Below, in pieces: positions 46,447 through 58,304 of a DNA stretch of 64,000 nucleotides. The notes under the pieces were generated by a model. It did no database searches, was not told the origin of the DNA, and was given only the letters and a program-made list of their open reading frames with translations. Each line of letters begins with the position of its first letter. The stretch's first letter is position 1. The translations under genes and the position numbers were made by a program. This DNA comes from Mytilus edulis (lineage: Eukaryota; Mollusca; Bivalvia; Mytilida; Mytilidae): contig NC_092354.1 in the NCBI RefSeq assembly GCF_963676685.1, forward strand, positions 73,483,335-73,547,334. Direction: 5' to 3'.

Positions 46447-46481
46447 ATGGGACCCCCTCCCCCCCCCCCCCCCCCCCCCCC
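46447..46481 (+). repeat. Poly-C run
   Basis: More than 25 consecutive C after GGGACCCCCT, producing the false proline- or glycine-rich frames on both strands. Confidence 0.9.
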
Positions 46482-46869
46482 CTCTATTTTTATACATTGC
46501 TTTATTGTTATTTTTATTTTTTTTGTTTTTTTCCTCTGTCATTCTTCAAACTCGCTTGTATATTCTTTGGTTACAAAATTACTCTTTTTCTTGCGCCTAC
46601 CGGAAGCGTTGAGTATCAATTGGTCATATTTGACAGATCAACGTAGAATGTTGATGTAGAAGGCCTTCCTAAGTCATCTAAGAGCCTTTCAATTACATGA
46701 GAAAAGCCAAGGATAAACCTACATAGTATTCAGACATCAATTCATCATTGAAATGTTTACATGCAATGACATGTTTGACATGTTTGATGTAGGCAGAAAC
46801 TGCATGACTCTGCATGTGGGGTAATGTAGCCAAATTGACCTTCCTAGGCTACTTGTTACTGTACAAGAC

Positions 46870-47795
46870 AAAAAAGTGTCCCATGAAATTGTGTCTTCTT
46901 GAACTTTATTTCACAGTTCATCCATTTTTGTAATCTGTGAAGTTTTATTCACTGGACAAAATATCACATTTTTCATGTTTGTAAACTATAAAATAGTGTC
47001 TCCCTTAGTCATTTGTTAGTGAAAAATTGTCCCTAGCCCTTGGACATAATTTCAGGGATGTTTTATAAAAATATGCCACAAGGGACAATTTTTCATAGTG
47101 AAGCTGTTTTTTTTCTGTCCCTTAAGAAGAGAAATAAGCAATCATTGAAATGTTTTAATCAATTAGTTAAATCATAATTGAAATTTAAATCAAGACAACA
47201 AATGAAAAGCAGCTATATGACTTTCTGTGTGATGGTTTATACCCTCCAGAGTTTAATAATAATGAAAGAACATCATTTAGAACATGTAGAAGGAAGGCCA
47301 AGCAATTTAAAATTAAAAACAATAGAATTTTTTATATACATGTTGAGAAAAAAACATAGGATCTTGTTCATGTTGTTATACATGATAATCCAAAGATGTA
47401 AAAAACAAATCATTGATTCGTACTGTATACATGTATATATATATTTAAAAGCAAATGTTGATTTAGTCTTATTATTTTTGGTAAATTAAATTATTTGGAA
47501 ATTGGTATTAGACAAGACTTTAATGCAATTAATTATTTGGAAATGAATGAAAAAATATCCAACAAAGGTCAAAATAGAATATCTTTTCAAGGGACATTTT
47601 TACACAGAAGTGGACAATATTTTATAATAATTCGGACTTTTATTAAGTTTTTGGGTTAATTGCCCCGGTTTACACATCAATAACCTCTAGAAAAAATGTG
47701 TTTAATCCTATAATAAAATTCTGTCCTGGACAAAATTTCACAGGTCCTATCTGTGAAAATTTGTCCATGGGACAACATTTCATAGGGGACACTAA
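46870..47795. repeat. Dispersed GGGACAAAATTTCACAG-like motifs in both orientations
   Basis: Examples: GTCCCATGAAATTGTG near 46878, GGACAAAATATCACATTT near 46955, GTGAAAAATTGTCCCTAG near 47021, GGGACAATTTTTCATAGTG near 47084, GGACAAAATTTCACAGG near 47727, TGTGAAAATTTGTCCATGG near 47750 and ACAACATTTCATAGGGGAC near 47771. The motif is a half-palindrome and appears at least seven times over 0.9 kb in otherwise unrelated sequence. Confidence 0.55.
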
Positions 47796-50700
47796 TTAAT
47801 CCTATATAACCTCAATGACCTCATCTGGTTAAACATTTTATGATCAAATGTCATAAGATCTGGAATGAAACATGAACTACATGAACTATACACATGACAA
47901 TGCATGATACATAAATATTTCTGTTTTTTGGAAATTTGTTTTGAGAGTGTGTTTTCTTATTGATTTCTTTGTCTTTCCATTGTCTATACCTGTTGTCTAC
48001 CCAAGTTCTTGGATATTGGACTTGTAACTACGTAAACAACAACAAATTTATGTATCATGTATATACATTTGTATATACCAGTAAGGTTTCAGAACAAATT
48101 ACTTTCAAAAACATGAAACAACCAATACAATAAAAACATCTATTAGGCTAATGAAATGGATTCACACACAGCATTTTTAAAAATGTTCTCAAAACTATCA
48201 AAAATTGTAGCATTTAGATAAATTAAATTCGTTAAGAACAGAAAATTAATAAAATCTTGGAAATATATAAAAAAAATTCTCAGTAATTACTATAATTTTT
48301 AATAAAATAAAAAAGTTTACACAAAATATCTATTACATTAGAGGTGGCTACAGTCTACTTGTTGTATAAATAGAGGTTCCATATCTGCAAGCCAAAGTAT
48401 GAGCGTCTGCTCATTTCAAGTTCTAAGCGGTAGTCATGGTAGTAGGAAATTGAACCAAATTTGGGGAATAAGATTTTAAGTGTAAAGTGCAATTAAGGGT
48501 ATCATGGGTATAGTCTTTTATCTGAAAAAATTGTAAGCATGGTCATAGAGAAATTTTACAAATGTTCAGAAATTATACTTGCCAAGGGTGTAGCTTAGGT
48601 ATCCAAACCACTGAAGGCACAGATTGTGGCAGGGGGTCTGTGGGTCAGTTATGACAATTATGGTCATTACACCCAGATTTGGGAGTTTGTGAAGTTACTT
48701 AAAGCTAAGTTGATTGATTGCTAAATGTCCAGTGGCAAATAGTTTGTGTCTATTCAGGACTAAAAGAAATAGGGTTCGTCCAGGCTGAAGGTCTGGAAAT
48801 TTGGAAATGCCATGCATTGGAAAACAATGGAAAATAAGGGTTAATATATATTGGATAGGATCGGAAATTTGGCTTTCAGAAGACGACCTACTAATCCCTC
48901 TAAGTGTTGTTGTAAGTTTCTTAATATGCATTTGTGTGTGGCATTCTCTTAACACTAGGCATTGGATTGAACTTGGGCCAACAACGAATGAAAAAAAACT
49001 ACTTCAGTCTAAGTTGAGGTTCATTCAAGTATTTGTTGATAAAAGTGAAATGGTCTGAACCAAAATTCTAGTTTTTAGTTTCTATATAAGGTGGAATATA
49101 ATGAAATACAGTTCATATACTCCTCTGATTCATGAAGGATGAAAGAATAGTGTACAATGGAGTAATTAAGAGTTTTGGATTCCATCATTCATTTTGTTTT
49201 CATGCTTTCAAAACAAACAAAAATAGTCTTTATTATTTACTTGTGTATTTCTATACGACCGCAACATTTTTTTGGGGTTTGTATAAGGCTATGATGTTGT
49301 TGTCTGCTTCGTTGTCAATAGACACATTTGGTTTCCGGACAATAACAATTCATACAATAGACAACTTTCGAGTTTGATGCATGTCCGTCAAAAACTCTGG
49401 TTTAAGTGAACGTCATTTGTGCGTTTAGGGGCGTCGTCACTTCCATTCCAATGTTGAGCGAGTGGTTGGAAAACTTTAAATCTTTATTGTACGAATTATT
49501 TGGCAAATTGAATTCTCAAAATTGACAATTAGCACTGCTGTCATTAGGGAATTGTCTTAAAGTACCTACAGAACAAATATTATTTCTAGTTTATCCTGCA
49601 CAATGACGATCACTAAGACGCTTGATGAACGTAAATAGTGCAGGGATACAGGCGACCCCCTCTATCTGGTAAATGACATCATAAAAGCGCGCAAAAATTA
49701 ATTGACGAGTTTTTCCGGTGACGGATGAACTCGAAAGTGGACTATTACACTGTAACATGCAATAAATAGGCAGACTTAAGAATACAAACAATTTACCCCA
49801 ATGGTTTACAAGAAAGAGTAGGGAAAAAAAAGCAGCCAGTCAATTTGTAATGTAAAGTTGTTTGACCAAATCATATAAATGTACCACATGTACAATGATG
49901 TACCATTTAATTCATGGACTTCACACATGTTGCAATATTTAGGGACAGCCTGGGATCGTTTTTAAGCTTAATTATAGTCATTATTTTTTTTATTTTCATG
50001 TATTTTGTCCTTCTTATATTTAATGCATCATGTGCATATAACCATGATAGCTAGTGATTAAATGTGCATAACAAATGATTAAATCTTATTTCTGTTTAAA
50101 GCAATTAAATATAGTTTTAAAAGATATTATGTACATATTATGGTGTATTGTATTTAGCATGATATGTCAATGTTATGGAAACATTTTTAAAATTATGTAT
50201 TTGTGTAATGTAAGGTTTCATACATTAAATATACAATATTTAGTACAAAAGATGTTTTAAAGATTAAATAATTTACCAATTTCACCCGTATTTAACAATT
50301 TTATGAATTTTAAACATCATAGTATTGAAGAATTTTATCAAAAATTTAAAATTTGTTTGACATACTTTTTAAATAAAATGTATGACTTTAAAATGACATA
50401 TTGACACTGAATTGGTTTTGTAAGAAAGTTTCATTATTAAATGTACTAAATATTTAAATTTATGAACACTAAAACCAGGTAAAATAAAACTATCAATTTT
50501 TAGCACAGTCAAGGACATGGTAGAAATGTCTCATCTTTTATTACAATATGCAGTATTCCCGCTTCATGGTCTTTAAATCAACCAACCAGTTCAGGACTAA
50601 AATTTCAATAAGTAAGCCATTAATTGAGTTTCTTGTTTAAAATAAATTATTTGACAAACAGTGACCTACATGATAACTTCTTAAGCAGTCATATACCATG

Positions 50701-51827
50701 TGTACAGCATCTTTTTCAATGTTTTAATTAGGCATGTTTTTATGCTGTTAGCAATTTTTTCAACCATTGTCAACAGAGTAATCATGGTAATAGAAGAAAT
50801 AAATTAATTTATATCTCTAACAATAAGCTTTCTGGCATATGACTACTAAAGTTTTTCTGATAAAGACTGTATTATTTTGTAACATAATCATGATAATAAA
50901 AAACATTAAGGTGTTACCAAACAAAGAAATAAAATTTATTTTGCTTGTTTAATTTTGATAAAATTGACAAAATATTTACTTCGACCCTTTGACCCTTTGA
51001 GAGAAAAATAAAAAATTGTAATAACTGTACCACACACCTTATTGTAAAAATTTTGTTGCATTATTATTATATAATATAGCAGTTTGACAAACACTAATTT
51101 ACATTTTGTAGATCATTGAGAACCTTAATATTTCCTTGACAATACAACATGAATAAAAGATGCATTGCCAACTGATTTTTACAGAGTTATCTCCCTGTAG
51201 TGTTATATACATGTATGTACCACCTTTATTCATCATTTACATAAAAGTATATTCCAGACCAGGTGAGTATTTGGACCATACACGTTTGTCATGACCATAT
51301 GCATATGCTCATATGGACCATGTAAGTGTTATACTCATTTGGTAATTTAAATGGCCAAACCATATGAGTATTAAGATCATATATATATGGGTATTTTCGA
51401 TATAGCAGGAACACACGGCTCATTCTCCAAACCTAAACGGCAAGCCTTATTAACTGTCTGGGGTGAAGAAATATTACACACTTGTTGAGTCTATATTTCT
51501 AAACAGAACTAGCATACTGGTCATGCAGCATAAAAATCTAATTAAATAAACCAAGTTAATTAATAGGAAGTTCACCTGAAGGAGCAAATATTTGCTCTTT
51601 TATAACAGTTTAACTTTTTTTTTATGTTGTAACAATCATGACAATAATCCATTGGTTTCTTTGTAAGCACACATGATATATAGACATGATAGTAGTAAAG
51701 AAATAATAGGTGTGTTTCATGTATTTAATCTCTAATTTTCTGATTATCTGAATTCAATTAAAATATCATGAATGAAAAGTTTTTTGTACATTGTATAGTG
51801 TATTAATGTGATAAAATTAAATTTCAG

Positions 51828-51934
51828 ATGATCAGGAGATGTGAAGATTAACCAACACAAGTTGAGTTCATTGACAGGATGATTAATGTGAGAGAAAATC
51901 AACAAAGAAAGGATTTAAAAGGACAATATTTGAG
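51828..51934 (+). other. Candidate 5' untranslated exon of the zinc-finger gene
   Basis: A 107-base segment bounded by TTAAATTTCAG and GAG/GTAAAG, both good splice sites. All frames are interrupted, as expected for untranslated sequence. It is on the same strand, 6.4 kb upstream of the coding exon. Assignment is inferred only from strand and site quality. Confidence 0.35.
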
Positions 51935-52424
51935 GTAAAGTTCTTTATGTATATATTTTAACACCTTTTTAAAGTTCATCATACAATATAGTGTTACAGC
52001 TTTTTTATACAACCGTGGAGGTTTTCTTTCCTTTAAATATTTTTTTTATGAGCTATTTAATGAACTTGGGCAGTTGGTTGTATATACAGTATCTTAACAT
52101 GCTTTTAAAAAGAAAAACTTGGAGACATGCTATGATAGATGTACAAGTGTTTCTGCAGCTTTTGAAAAAGTAAGAGTCATTATATTGTTTTCTCAAAGGG
52201 CACTCTCAGCATGATTTACTACACTTTAATCATGTTAATGGAACCCTAAATAGTTTTGTGGTAAGAAATAAAGATATTTATATAAGGTTATTAGCTTAAT
52301 TCCTTTTTGTAATAAAATATCAATTCTTGACTTAGCTGATCAATAGAATCTGGATAGTGCACTGCTTTATTTTAATCAATAGCTCTTTCATGTTGTTATA
52401 AAGTTATAAAGCAATACAGTGGTA

Positions 52425-52740
52425 GACTCAAGGGGTTGGAACCGTAACCCCCCCTTTTTTTTTTACAATCAATGCATTTGAATGGGGAAATATACTGTGG
52501 ATTCATTATTATCCGTTGGAAACCAATTTTCTTAATTGGTTTTCGTGTGTATAGAAGAACCATGAAATTAAATGTTCAACGAATGACAAATTTCCTATAG
52601 GATATTGTATATAGCATGTATAAATTTCGGCAAAACCATGAAACTAAATTTCCACGAAAATAAATGAATCTACAGTAGTTGAAACCCAAACTTTTTCCTC
52701 GATTGGGAAACCCCTTTAAAAAATCGCCGCCCCTGCAATC
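52425..52740. mobile_element. GGCGCGGATCC-type element interrupted by mariner-like MITE copy 2 (52493-52677)
   Basis: Outer pieces GGGGTTGGAACCGTAACCCC, CAATCAATGCATTTGAATGG and, on the right, CCTCGATTGGGAAACCCC match the element at 36605-36917. Between them lies a MITE with ends TACTGTGGATTCATTATTAT and the complement of TACTGTAGATTCATTT. It shares AAATGTTCAACGAATGACAA and CGGCAAAACCATGAAAC with the copy at 20125-20572. The outer element is therefore older than the insertion. Confidence 0.75.
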
Positions 52741-53708
52741 ATGGCAATAGGCTGTTTTATCTTTAAGCAAGTTCAGATTAGGAAAAATAATTTTAGAGAT
52801 CATTAATTTAATTGAAGCTAAAAATTAAAAAAAAACTTTCTTATTTTCATTTAAACGAATTTTACATAATTAACATAACGTGACGGTACCCAGAATGCAC
52901 CTATTTTGACAGTTTTTTCATCTACTTTTTTATGATAAAGACAAAAATGTCCATTCTGTGTTTATTTTGTAGCCGTATCCTTCTTTATTATAAAGGTACA
53001 CGTACCAATTTGAATTTTATTCCATATGGTATCATAGAAAAATTGGTCTAAACTGACCTCCAAACCATCAATGATTCTGAAATGAGGAGTACCCAAATTG
53101 CATCCATGCTTAAATTCACATCGTCGTAAGTCTAATAACAGAGCTTTTGTTTAATTTCTTCAAATATTTTGAACAATTGGATATTAGTCCATGCTTACTC
53201 TTCATTATTTTTTAAGTGGATACTTGTAATTAACATATTGTATTTGCTCATTTTAAAAAGATGACGTTTTGATGACGTCGCATGGCGACGTTTCAGTGAA
53301 TACTTCATCTGTTGATAAATACTGTGAACATTTTGTGCATATCTAAAAAGTTTTACTTATGTTGAAAGATGTGCTTAGTATCAAATCATAAAAATACAAA
53401 TTGTTTAGTCTCTCGGAAATCTTGTAAGATTTTCTCTGCTAGTTTTGCTAAATAGGTGCAATTTGAGTACCGTTACGTTAGAGATGTACATGACATTTGC
53501 AACAAAATATGATAACAACCAATATGATATTATTTATAGAAACTTCAAGGTTGTAGCCATCTGTTACAACCTTGAGAGATTGTCAGCCGAGTTCAAATAT
53601 TATATATAGAAAGTTCAAGGTTGTAGACATCTGTGACAATCACCCTGAAACAGTATTAGCAGTCATTGAGGTTATTTATTCTGTGCAACGAACTTAGAAT
53701 AATTTATA

Positions 53709-53937
53709 CATCTAATATCCTTCGAAGGTTGTATGTATTATTATTATTTAATTTATACCATGTATACTGTACAGCAAATAGAATATATATATATCGAAAC
53801 ATCTAATATCCTTCGAAGGTTGTTTGTAATATGTATATATTACAGCGAAAACAGAATTATCGAAACATCTAACATCCTTCAAAGGTTGTTTGTAGTATGT
53901 ATATATTACAGCGAAAACAGAATTATTGAAACATCTA
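53709..53937 (+). repeat. Tandem repeat, unit 66 bp
   Basis: Copies of ACATCTAATATCCTTCGAAG followed by GTTGTTTGTAATATGTATAT and TACAGCGAAAACAGAATTAT start at about 53709, 53797, 53863 and 53929. The first unit is longer and the last is cut. Each contains the small palindrome CCTTCGAAGG. A related pair of AAGTTCAAGGTTGTAG blocks precedes it at 53540-53640. Confidence 0.85.
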
Positions 53938-53964
53938 CATGATCTGTTTTATCATCTTTTGCAG

Positions 53965-54036
53965 GTTGTAATTAATGGTTGGTGAATGTTTAAAAGTCTC
54001 AATGGAGAAGAAAAAGATTGTCAGCATTTGAAAAAG
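53965..54036 (+). other. Candidate 5' untranslated exon of the zinc-finger gene
   Basis: A 72-base segment between CATCTTTTGCAG and AAAAAG/GTTTGT. It contains upstream ATGs and stops, consistent with leader sequence. Same reasoning and limits as for 51828-51934. Confidence 0.35.
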
Positions 54037-54092
54037 GTTTGTTTTAAAAAAAAACATAAATAAGTAAGACCTATAATTGTTTACTTTTATAA

Positions 54093-54150
54093 ATTGTTAT
54101 TTGGATGGAGAGTTGTCTCTTTGGCACTCATACCACATCTTCCTATATCT
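54093..54150 (-). repeat. Interspersed family 1, short fragment (reverse)
   Basis: GGATGGAGAGTTGTCTCTTT, GGCACTCATACCACATCTTC: the reverse of the core seen at 57405-57500. Confidence 0.65.
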
Positions 54151-54350
54151 ACTAAGAGTTTAACTGAAACTTTTGTATTAGAAATGATTAGGGAAATATC
54201 AAATGAAACTACTAAAATTCTTATTATTGAATTGTAAGTTATAGAGATATTGGTTAGTTTAATTTTGAATTCAGTGTTTACCCTCATAACAAAGTGCAGT
54301 AGGGTATAATGTGTTTGACCAGTCTTTCAGTCTGTATGATTGTATTTAAT

Positions 54351-56250
54351 TATACCCCCGCTTTAAAAAAGGGGGGGTATACTGTTTTACCTCTGTCTGT
54401 CCTTCCGTCAGTCAGTCCGTCCGTCCCATGAATATTTTTCGTTGCATTTTTCTCAGGAACTACAATACAAGGATTTCTGAAATTTGGTTTCAGGATTTAT
54501 ATAAGTCAGCTATACTGTGTGATGCACAGTGTTCTCCCCAGGATTTTTTTAAAGCGCAAAATTCAAGGGCATGTAACATTTCTTTTAGAGGGAACTTAGT
54601 CATAAATCATGACATGCAATATAAATTTTAATGCATTGTGTTATGTGTTTAATAATGCAGAGTACTAATGAATTACAAGAATATATATATATCAAATAAA
54701 TTGATTTTAAACACAAAAGTTATTTATATTCAGTCAATTAAAGAAGTCAAAATATAAATATTCATCTCTGTACTCTCTGCTCCTTCTAGGGTTATTGGTT
54801 CAAGATAGTGTTATTTTGTTCCTCAACATTGTCTTTATCCTCTTTAGCATGTTTAGGGTTGAAAACCCCCTCTCATAATAACTTTTGCTTATATCCCTTT
54901 AAAATTTCTAAGCCATGAAAACTCAGTGAGCCACTTGTCACTGAAACCAGAAACATGGTGCTTGCTGTTATCACTTGCCATAACTTTAGCTCGGTTGGGA
55001 TTGGGAGAAGCAATGCCATCTGCTTATAATACTGACGGTGCTGTATAGGTATTCCCCTTTTCATTAGAAGTCATTGGTCTTAAAAACAAAACTTTTACTT
55101 CCATCATCTGCCTTTTGCTTAGAAGTCACCCTTTGTTATTTGCAGAGAACATGTTTATTCAGAATTATTAAAATCGAATATGGTTTAGATATTTGGTATA
55201 CAAGTTTATAAATAAAAAAGTCTTTATTAAAATATTTTAATGAACAGCTGAACAGTTTCCGTAGTTTGACATTACGCTTCCGTGTGTATTATTGTTAAAA
55301 CCTATCTTTGACAGGTAGATATAAACGAAACTTTACAAATTCGTTAAAGTTAAGACCATTGAAATTATTTACTTATGACATTAAACAGAAGCTGCGGCGA
55401 TTCTACCCATGTTGATTGGATTGTCACATATTTCCCGACGGACGGATTCGCGATCGATGTTCAATGATCATTTTATTTCTAAAAACATTACAGTTTGAGA
55501 CGATTTGAGCTTGCAATCAACATTTTTCACTTTCTATTAATTTAAATCACTCCTCGTTATCTTTATTCAAAGTTTATTTTAATTTTTTCAACTACAAATA
55601 ATCTCATTCATAATTTTCATCGTAAATATCTTTAGCAATGTGTATTCAAATTTATCGCGTGTATATTCAATACATTCATTGGTCATGTATAAATAGATTC
55701 TTCTTTTCGACTAATGAAAAAATTCCTTATTTAAATGGTCACGTAATCACACACACGATGTGTAAATACAATGTATTTGCTATCTATTTCTTCAATTTCT
55801 GCACTGAAGTTTTTATTTTTTTTAATTCTCTTCTGAAAATACCGATGTTCTTGATGATCATTTACGCTATTACATGATAACATAGTTCGATAAGGCTGAG
55901 ATAAGCGTGGCTCAGGTAAAACTAATTATCAGTTATTGCGTAACACTGACCGACCTCTCAGCGGTGATCAGCAACTTGACAATTTTAACCAACATTTACA
56001 TATTTATAATGAAAATGTGAAAATTAACATGCTGGGGGATCAAGTATTAAGAGACAGCGGCCAATTAAGACGCTGCAGGATCTACGAAAATATTATGAAG
56101 GTGCTGCGTCACTGCAGCGTCATATCGCCCTGGGGAGAACACATGCGTTTTCAGATTCATCACTCGACAACCTCCTGTTTACCGAACACTTGCATATTTT
56201 TACACTATTAATATAATCCACTTGCGGCGGGGGTATCATCAGTGAGCAGT
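54351..56250. mobile_element. Mollusc repeat (TATACCCCCGC ends) split by a hAT-like insertion (54526-56142)
   Basis: The outer repeat begins TTATACCCCCGC, continues GGAACTACAATACAAGGATT, breaks at GTGATGC, and resumes at 56143 with ATGCGTTTTCAGATTCATCA, ending CTTGCGGCGGGGGTATCATC. The insert starts ACAGTGTTCTCCCCAGG and ends CCTGGGGAGAACAC, a terminal inverted repeat; ATGC is found on both sides of it. Ends beginning CAGTG and the interior minus-strand trace near 54875-55070 (SDKWLTEFSWLRNFKGI, in a broken frame) resemble hAT transposons with a TTF-type zinc finger. No intact transposase frame remains. Confidence 0.65.
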
Positions 56251-56411
56251 CATGGCAGTAGCTCGCAGTTTCACTTGTTTAGGAATGATTTTCATTGACT
56301 TTGAAAAGTCCCCTGTCTAATAAAACAATAAAATATTATCAATTTAGAAAAAAAAACCTATTAAACAAAACATTATTGCACAACTGCTGTTTTACATTTC
56401 AACCATATTCA

Positions 56412-56578
56412 AGGAATAACAGTACTGCAGTTGAAGAGTTGCCACTGTCAATTGTTGATTTGACGTTCACAAATGCAGTTTTACTTGCAATGTATGGGGG
56501 AGACAGTAAAACAGATATTTGAGACCGTCAAATCAAAATTGACGGTGGCAACTCTTCAACTACATTACTATTATTCCG
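56412..56578. repeat. Inverted repeat, arms about 53 bp
   Basis: GTTGAAGAGTTGCCACTGTC and TTGTTGATTTGACG on the left are matched by CGTCAAATCAAAATTGACGG and TGGCAACTCTTCAACTACAT on the right, with about 58 bases between. A single arm copy is at 18535-18605. The small frame at 56295-56522 overlaps it and is not taken as a gene. Confidence 0.8.
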
Positions 56579-56689
56579 ATTCTAATGCATTACAAAAAGA
56601 AATGATACGTTAAAGCTTGAAAAAATGTATAAATTTGACATACAAACAAATTCTGTGAAACTACATGAATGATTTATGCACAAATACAT

Positions 56690-56920
56690 TATGGCTAAAC
56701 GTGACGTCATGCAAATGAAAACTTACAAACTGGAGTTTAATATGTTACCTCTACGATTCAAATTTTGGATTAAATTTTATAAAAACCGTGAATTCGAGGT
56801 AGGTGTTATTTTATTTTCGATAATATTGTAATAATCATGATAATCGAACATTGTTGATACATCAATTCAAAGTGGTGGGTCCCTCCTTAGTTACACCTGG
56901 TCAACTATAAAGATGGCTTT
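56690..56920. repeat. Repeat shared with 13640-13870
   Basis: GTGACGTCATGCAAATGAAA and GAATTCGAGGTAGGTGTTAT with the same spacing as in the earlier copy. Divergence is high. Confidence 0.4.
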
Positions 56921-57404
56921 GACAGTAACTTTTAGCCAATGAAAAAAATTGTTACATAAAAATTGCATTAGAATACAGTGTTAGTCTGGACATGCTGGAT
57001 ATCCTAAAATGATAATTATACAATGCATTACCATGATTACATTGTTTTATAAACATTGTTTATATATATTCAAAGTTCTTGTCACATGTTTATGAATGTA
57101 AATCATTATATCGACTAGGTTTTCTAGACTGGATTTTAATTATTGACCTTTTGACCCCATAAAATTTTGAACAGGTGTATGAAACCTTTAAGAAAAAATC
57201 ATTCTATTGACTGGGTTTAACTTAATCTTTTTTAATTGACTTTTAATCATTGACCTTTTGACCTAATAAAATTTTAAATAGGTTTGTAAAATAGTTAGGA
57301 ATTAAAGTAAATGGTTAAAATTATCATCTAGAGGGAGTCAAAAAGCAAGACTGAGGTATCATGCTTAAATCTCATCAATCTGTTATGGATGAGTGCTCAA
57401 AGAT

Positions 57405-57500
57405 ATAAGAAGATGTGGTATGAGTGCCAATGAGACAACTCTATCCAAGTCACAATTTATAAAAGTACGGTCTTCAATATGGAGCCTTGGCTCACACTGA
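57405..57500 (+). repeat. Interspersed family 1 copy (cleanest core)
   Basis: AGAAGATGTGGTATGAGTGC, CAATGAGACAACTCTATCCA, AGTCACAATTTATAAAAGTA and a CGGTCTTCAATATGGAGCC tail. Confidence 0.75.
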
Positions 57501-58270
57501 ACAGCAAGGTATAATGAGCCCCAAAAATAACTAGTGTAAAACCAGTCAAACTGGAATCCAACTGTCTAATCTAATCTATTTAAAAAACCAGAAACGAGAA
57601 ACATGTATGAACCACATCAACAAACTACTGAACATGAGATTCCTGACTTAGTCAGATGTTCTGAATCCTCTTAGATCTGCATACAACCACATTCATGTGA
57701 AGCCAAAACAAATTTACATACTTTTTAACCGGGTTTTCAGGTTTAATTTGATTATACATCAGTAAAAAATTGTGGCTTATAATTATACATGTAATATGGT
57801 GTCATCATAGTTGTTGTCACAGTGAATTTAGATTCCTTATCTTGATTCCCATTTTCAGATTGGTGGTCATTAACAAATGATTATGGTCCAGAGGGTCCAA
57901 ATTAAATTTGGTACTGTAGTAGTTTAGTTTGCCTCAACCAAAGGTTATGAAACTTATATACAATGCTAATTACTAGAAAATTAAAATCTAGATCAAATTT
58001 AAGTGGCATCACTTCTACTGTTCTCCAAATATGCCACTTTATAAAATTATATTCATGTGGGGCATCATCTGTGTCCCATGGACAAATTTTTCATTTATTT
58101 TTCATAGTTTTTGAAATTCTGAATGGCTTATATCTCAAAAACAAGATAATTATATTATTGAACAGCATTATGTTTATGTCAAGTAAGGTTTCTCAAATTT
58201 CTGTTTATTTGACAACACATTTATTTGATATCCTAGAAAAACAATGAATAATTGATCTTTACATTTTTTT

Positions 58271-58304
58271 ACAGGAACTACAAAACTAGCAGCATATTTA
58301 AAAA
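58271..58304 (+). other. Splice acceptor and 5' leader of the zinc-finger exon
   Basis: A pyrimidine-rich tract ends in TTTTTTTACAG at 58274, a strong acceptor. Between it and the ATG at 58305 the frame has TAG and TAA, so translation cannot continue from upstream in this frame. This supports 58305 as the first codon and makes upstream exons untranslated. Confidence 0.75.

Larger units (their letters stand above)
45231..51827. other. Long stretch without a recognised gene
   Basis: AT-rich DNA upstream of the zinc-finger gene. Open frames here are short and unremarkable. Those near 46336-46659 run through a poly-C tract (46447-46481) and encode homopolymers. A motif array at 46870-47790 is listed separately. 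A promoter and first exon of the zinc-finger gene probably lie in or left of this stretch but cannot be placed. Confidence 0.5.

Noticed and set aside
46336-46659. Open frames with poly-proline or poly-glycine
   Set aside because: Created by the poly-C run at 46447-46481.
54873-55064. 63-codon minus-strand gene
   Set aside because: Lies inside the hAT-like insertion; the meaningful trace is in another, broken frame.
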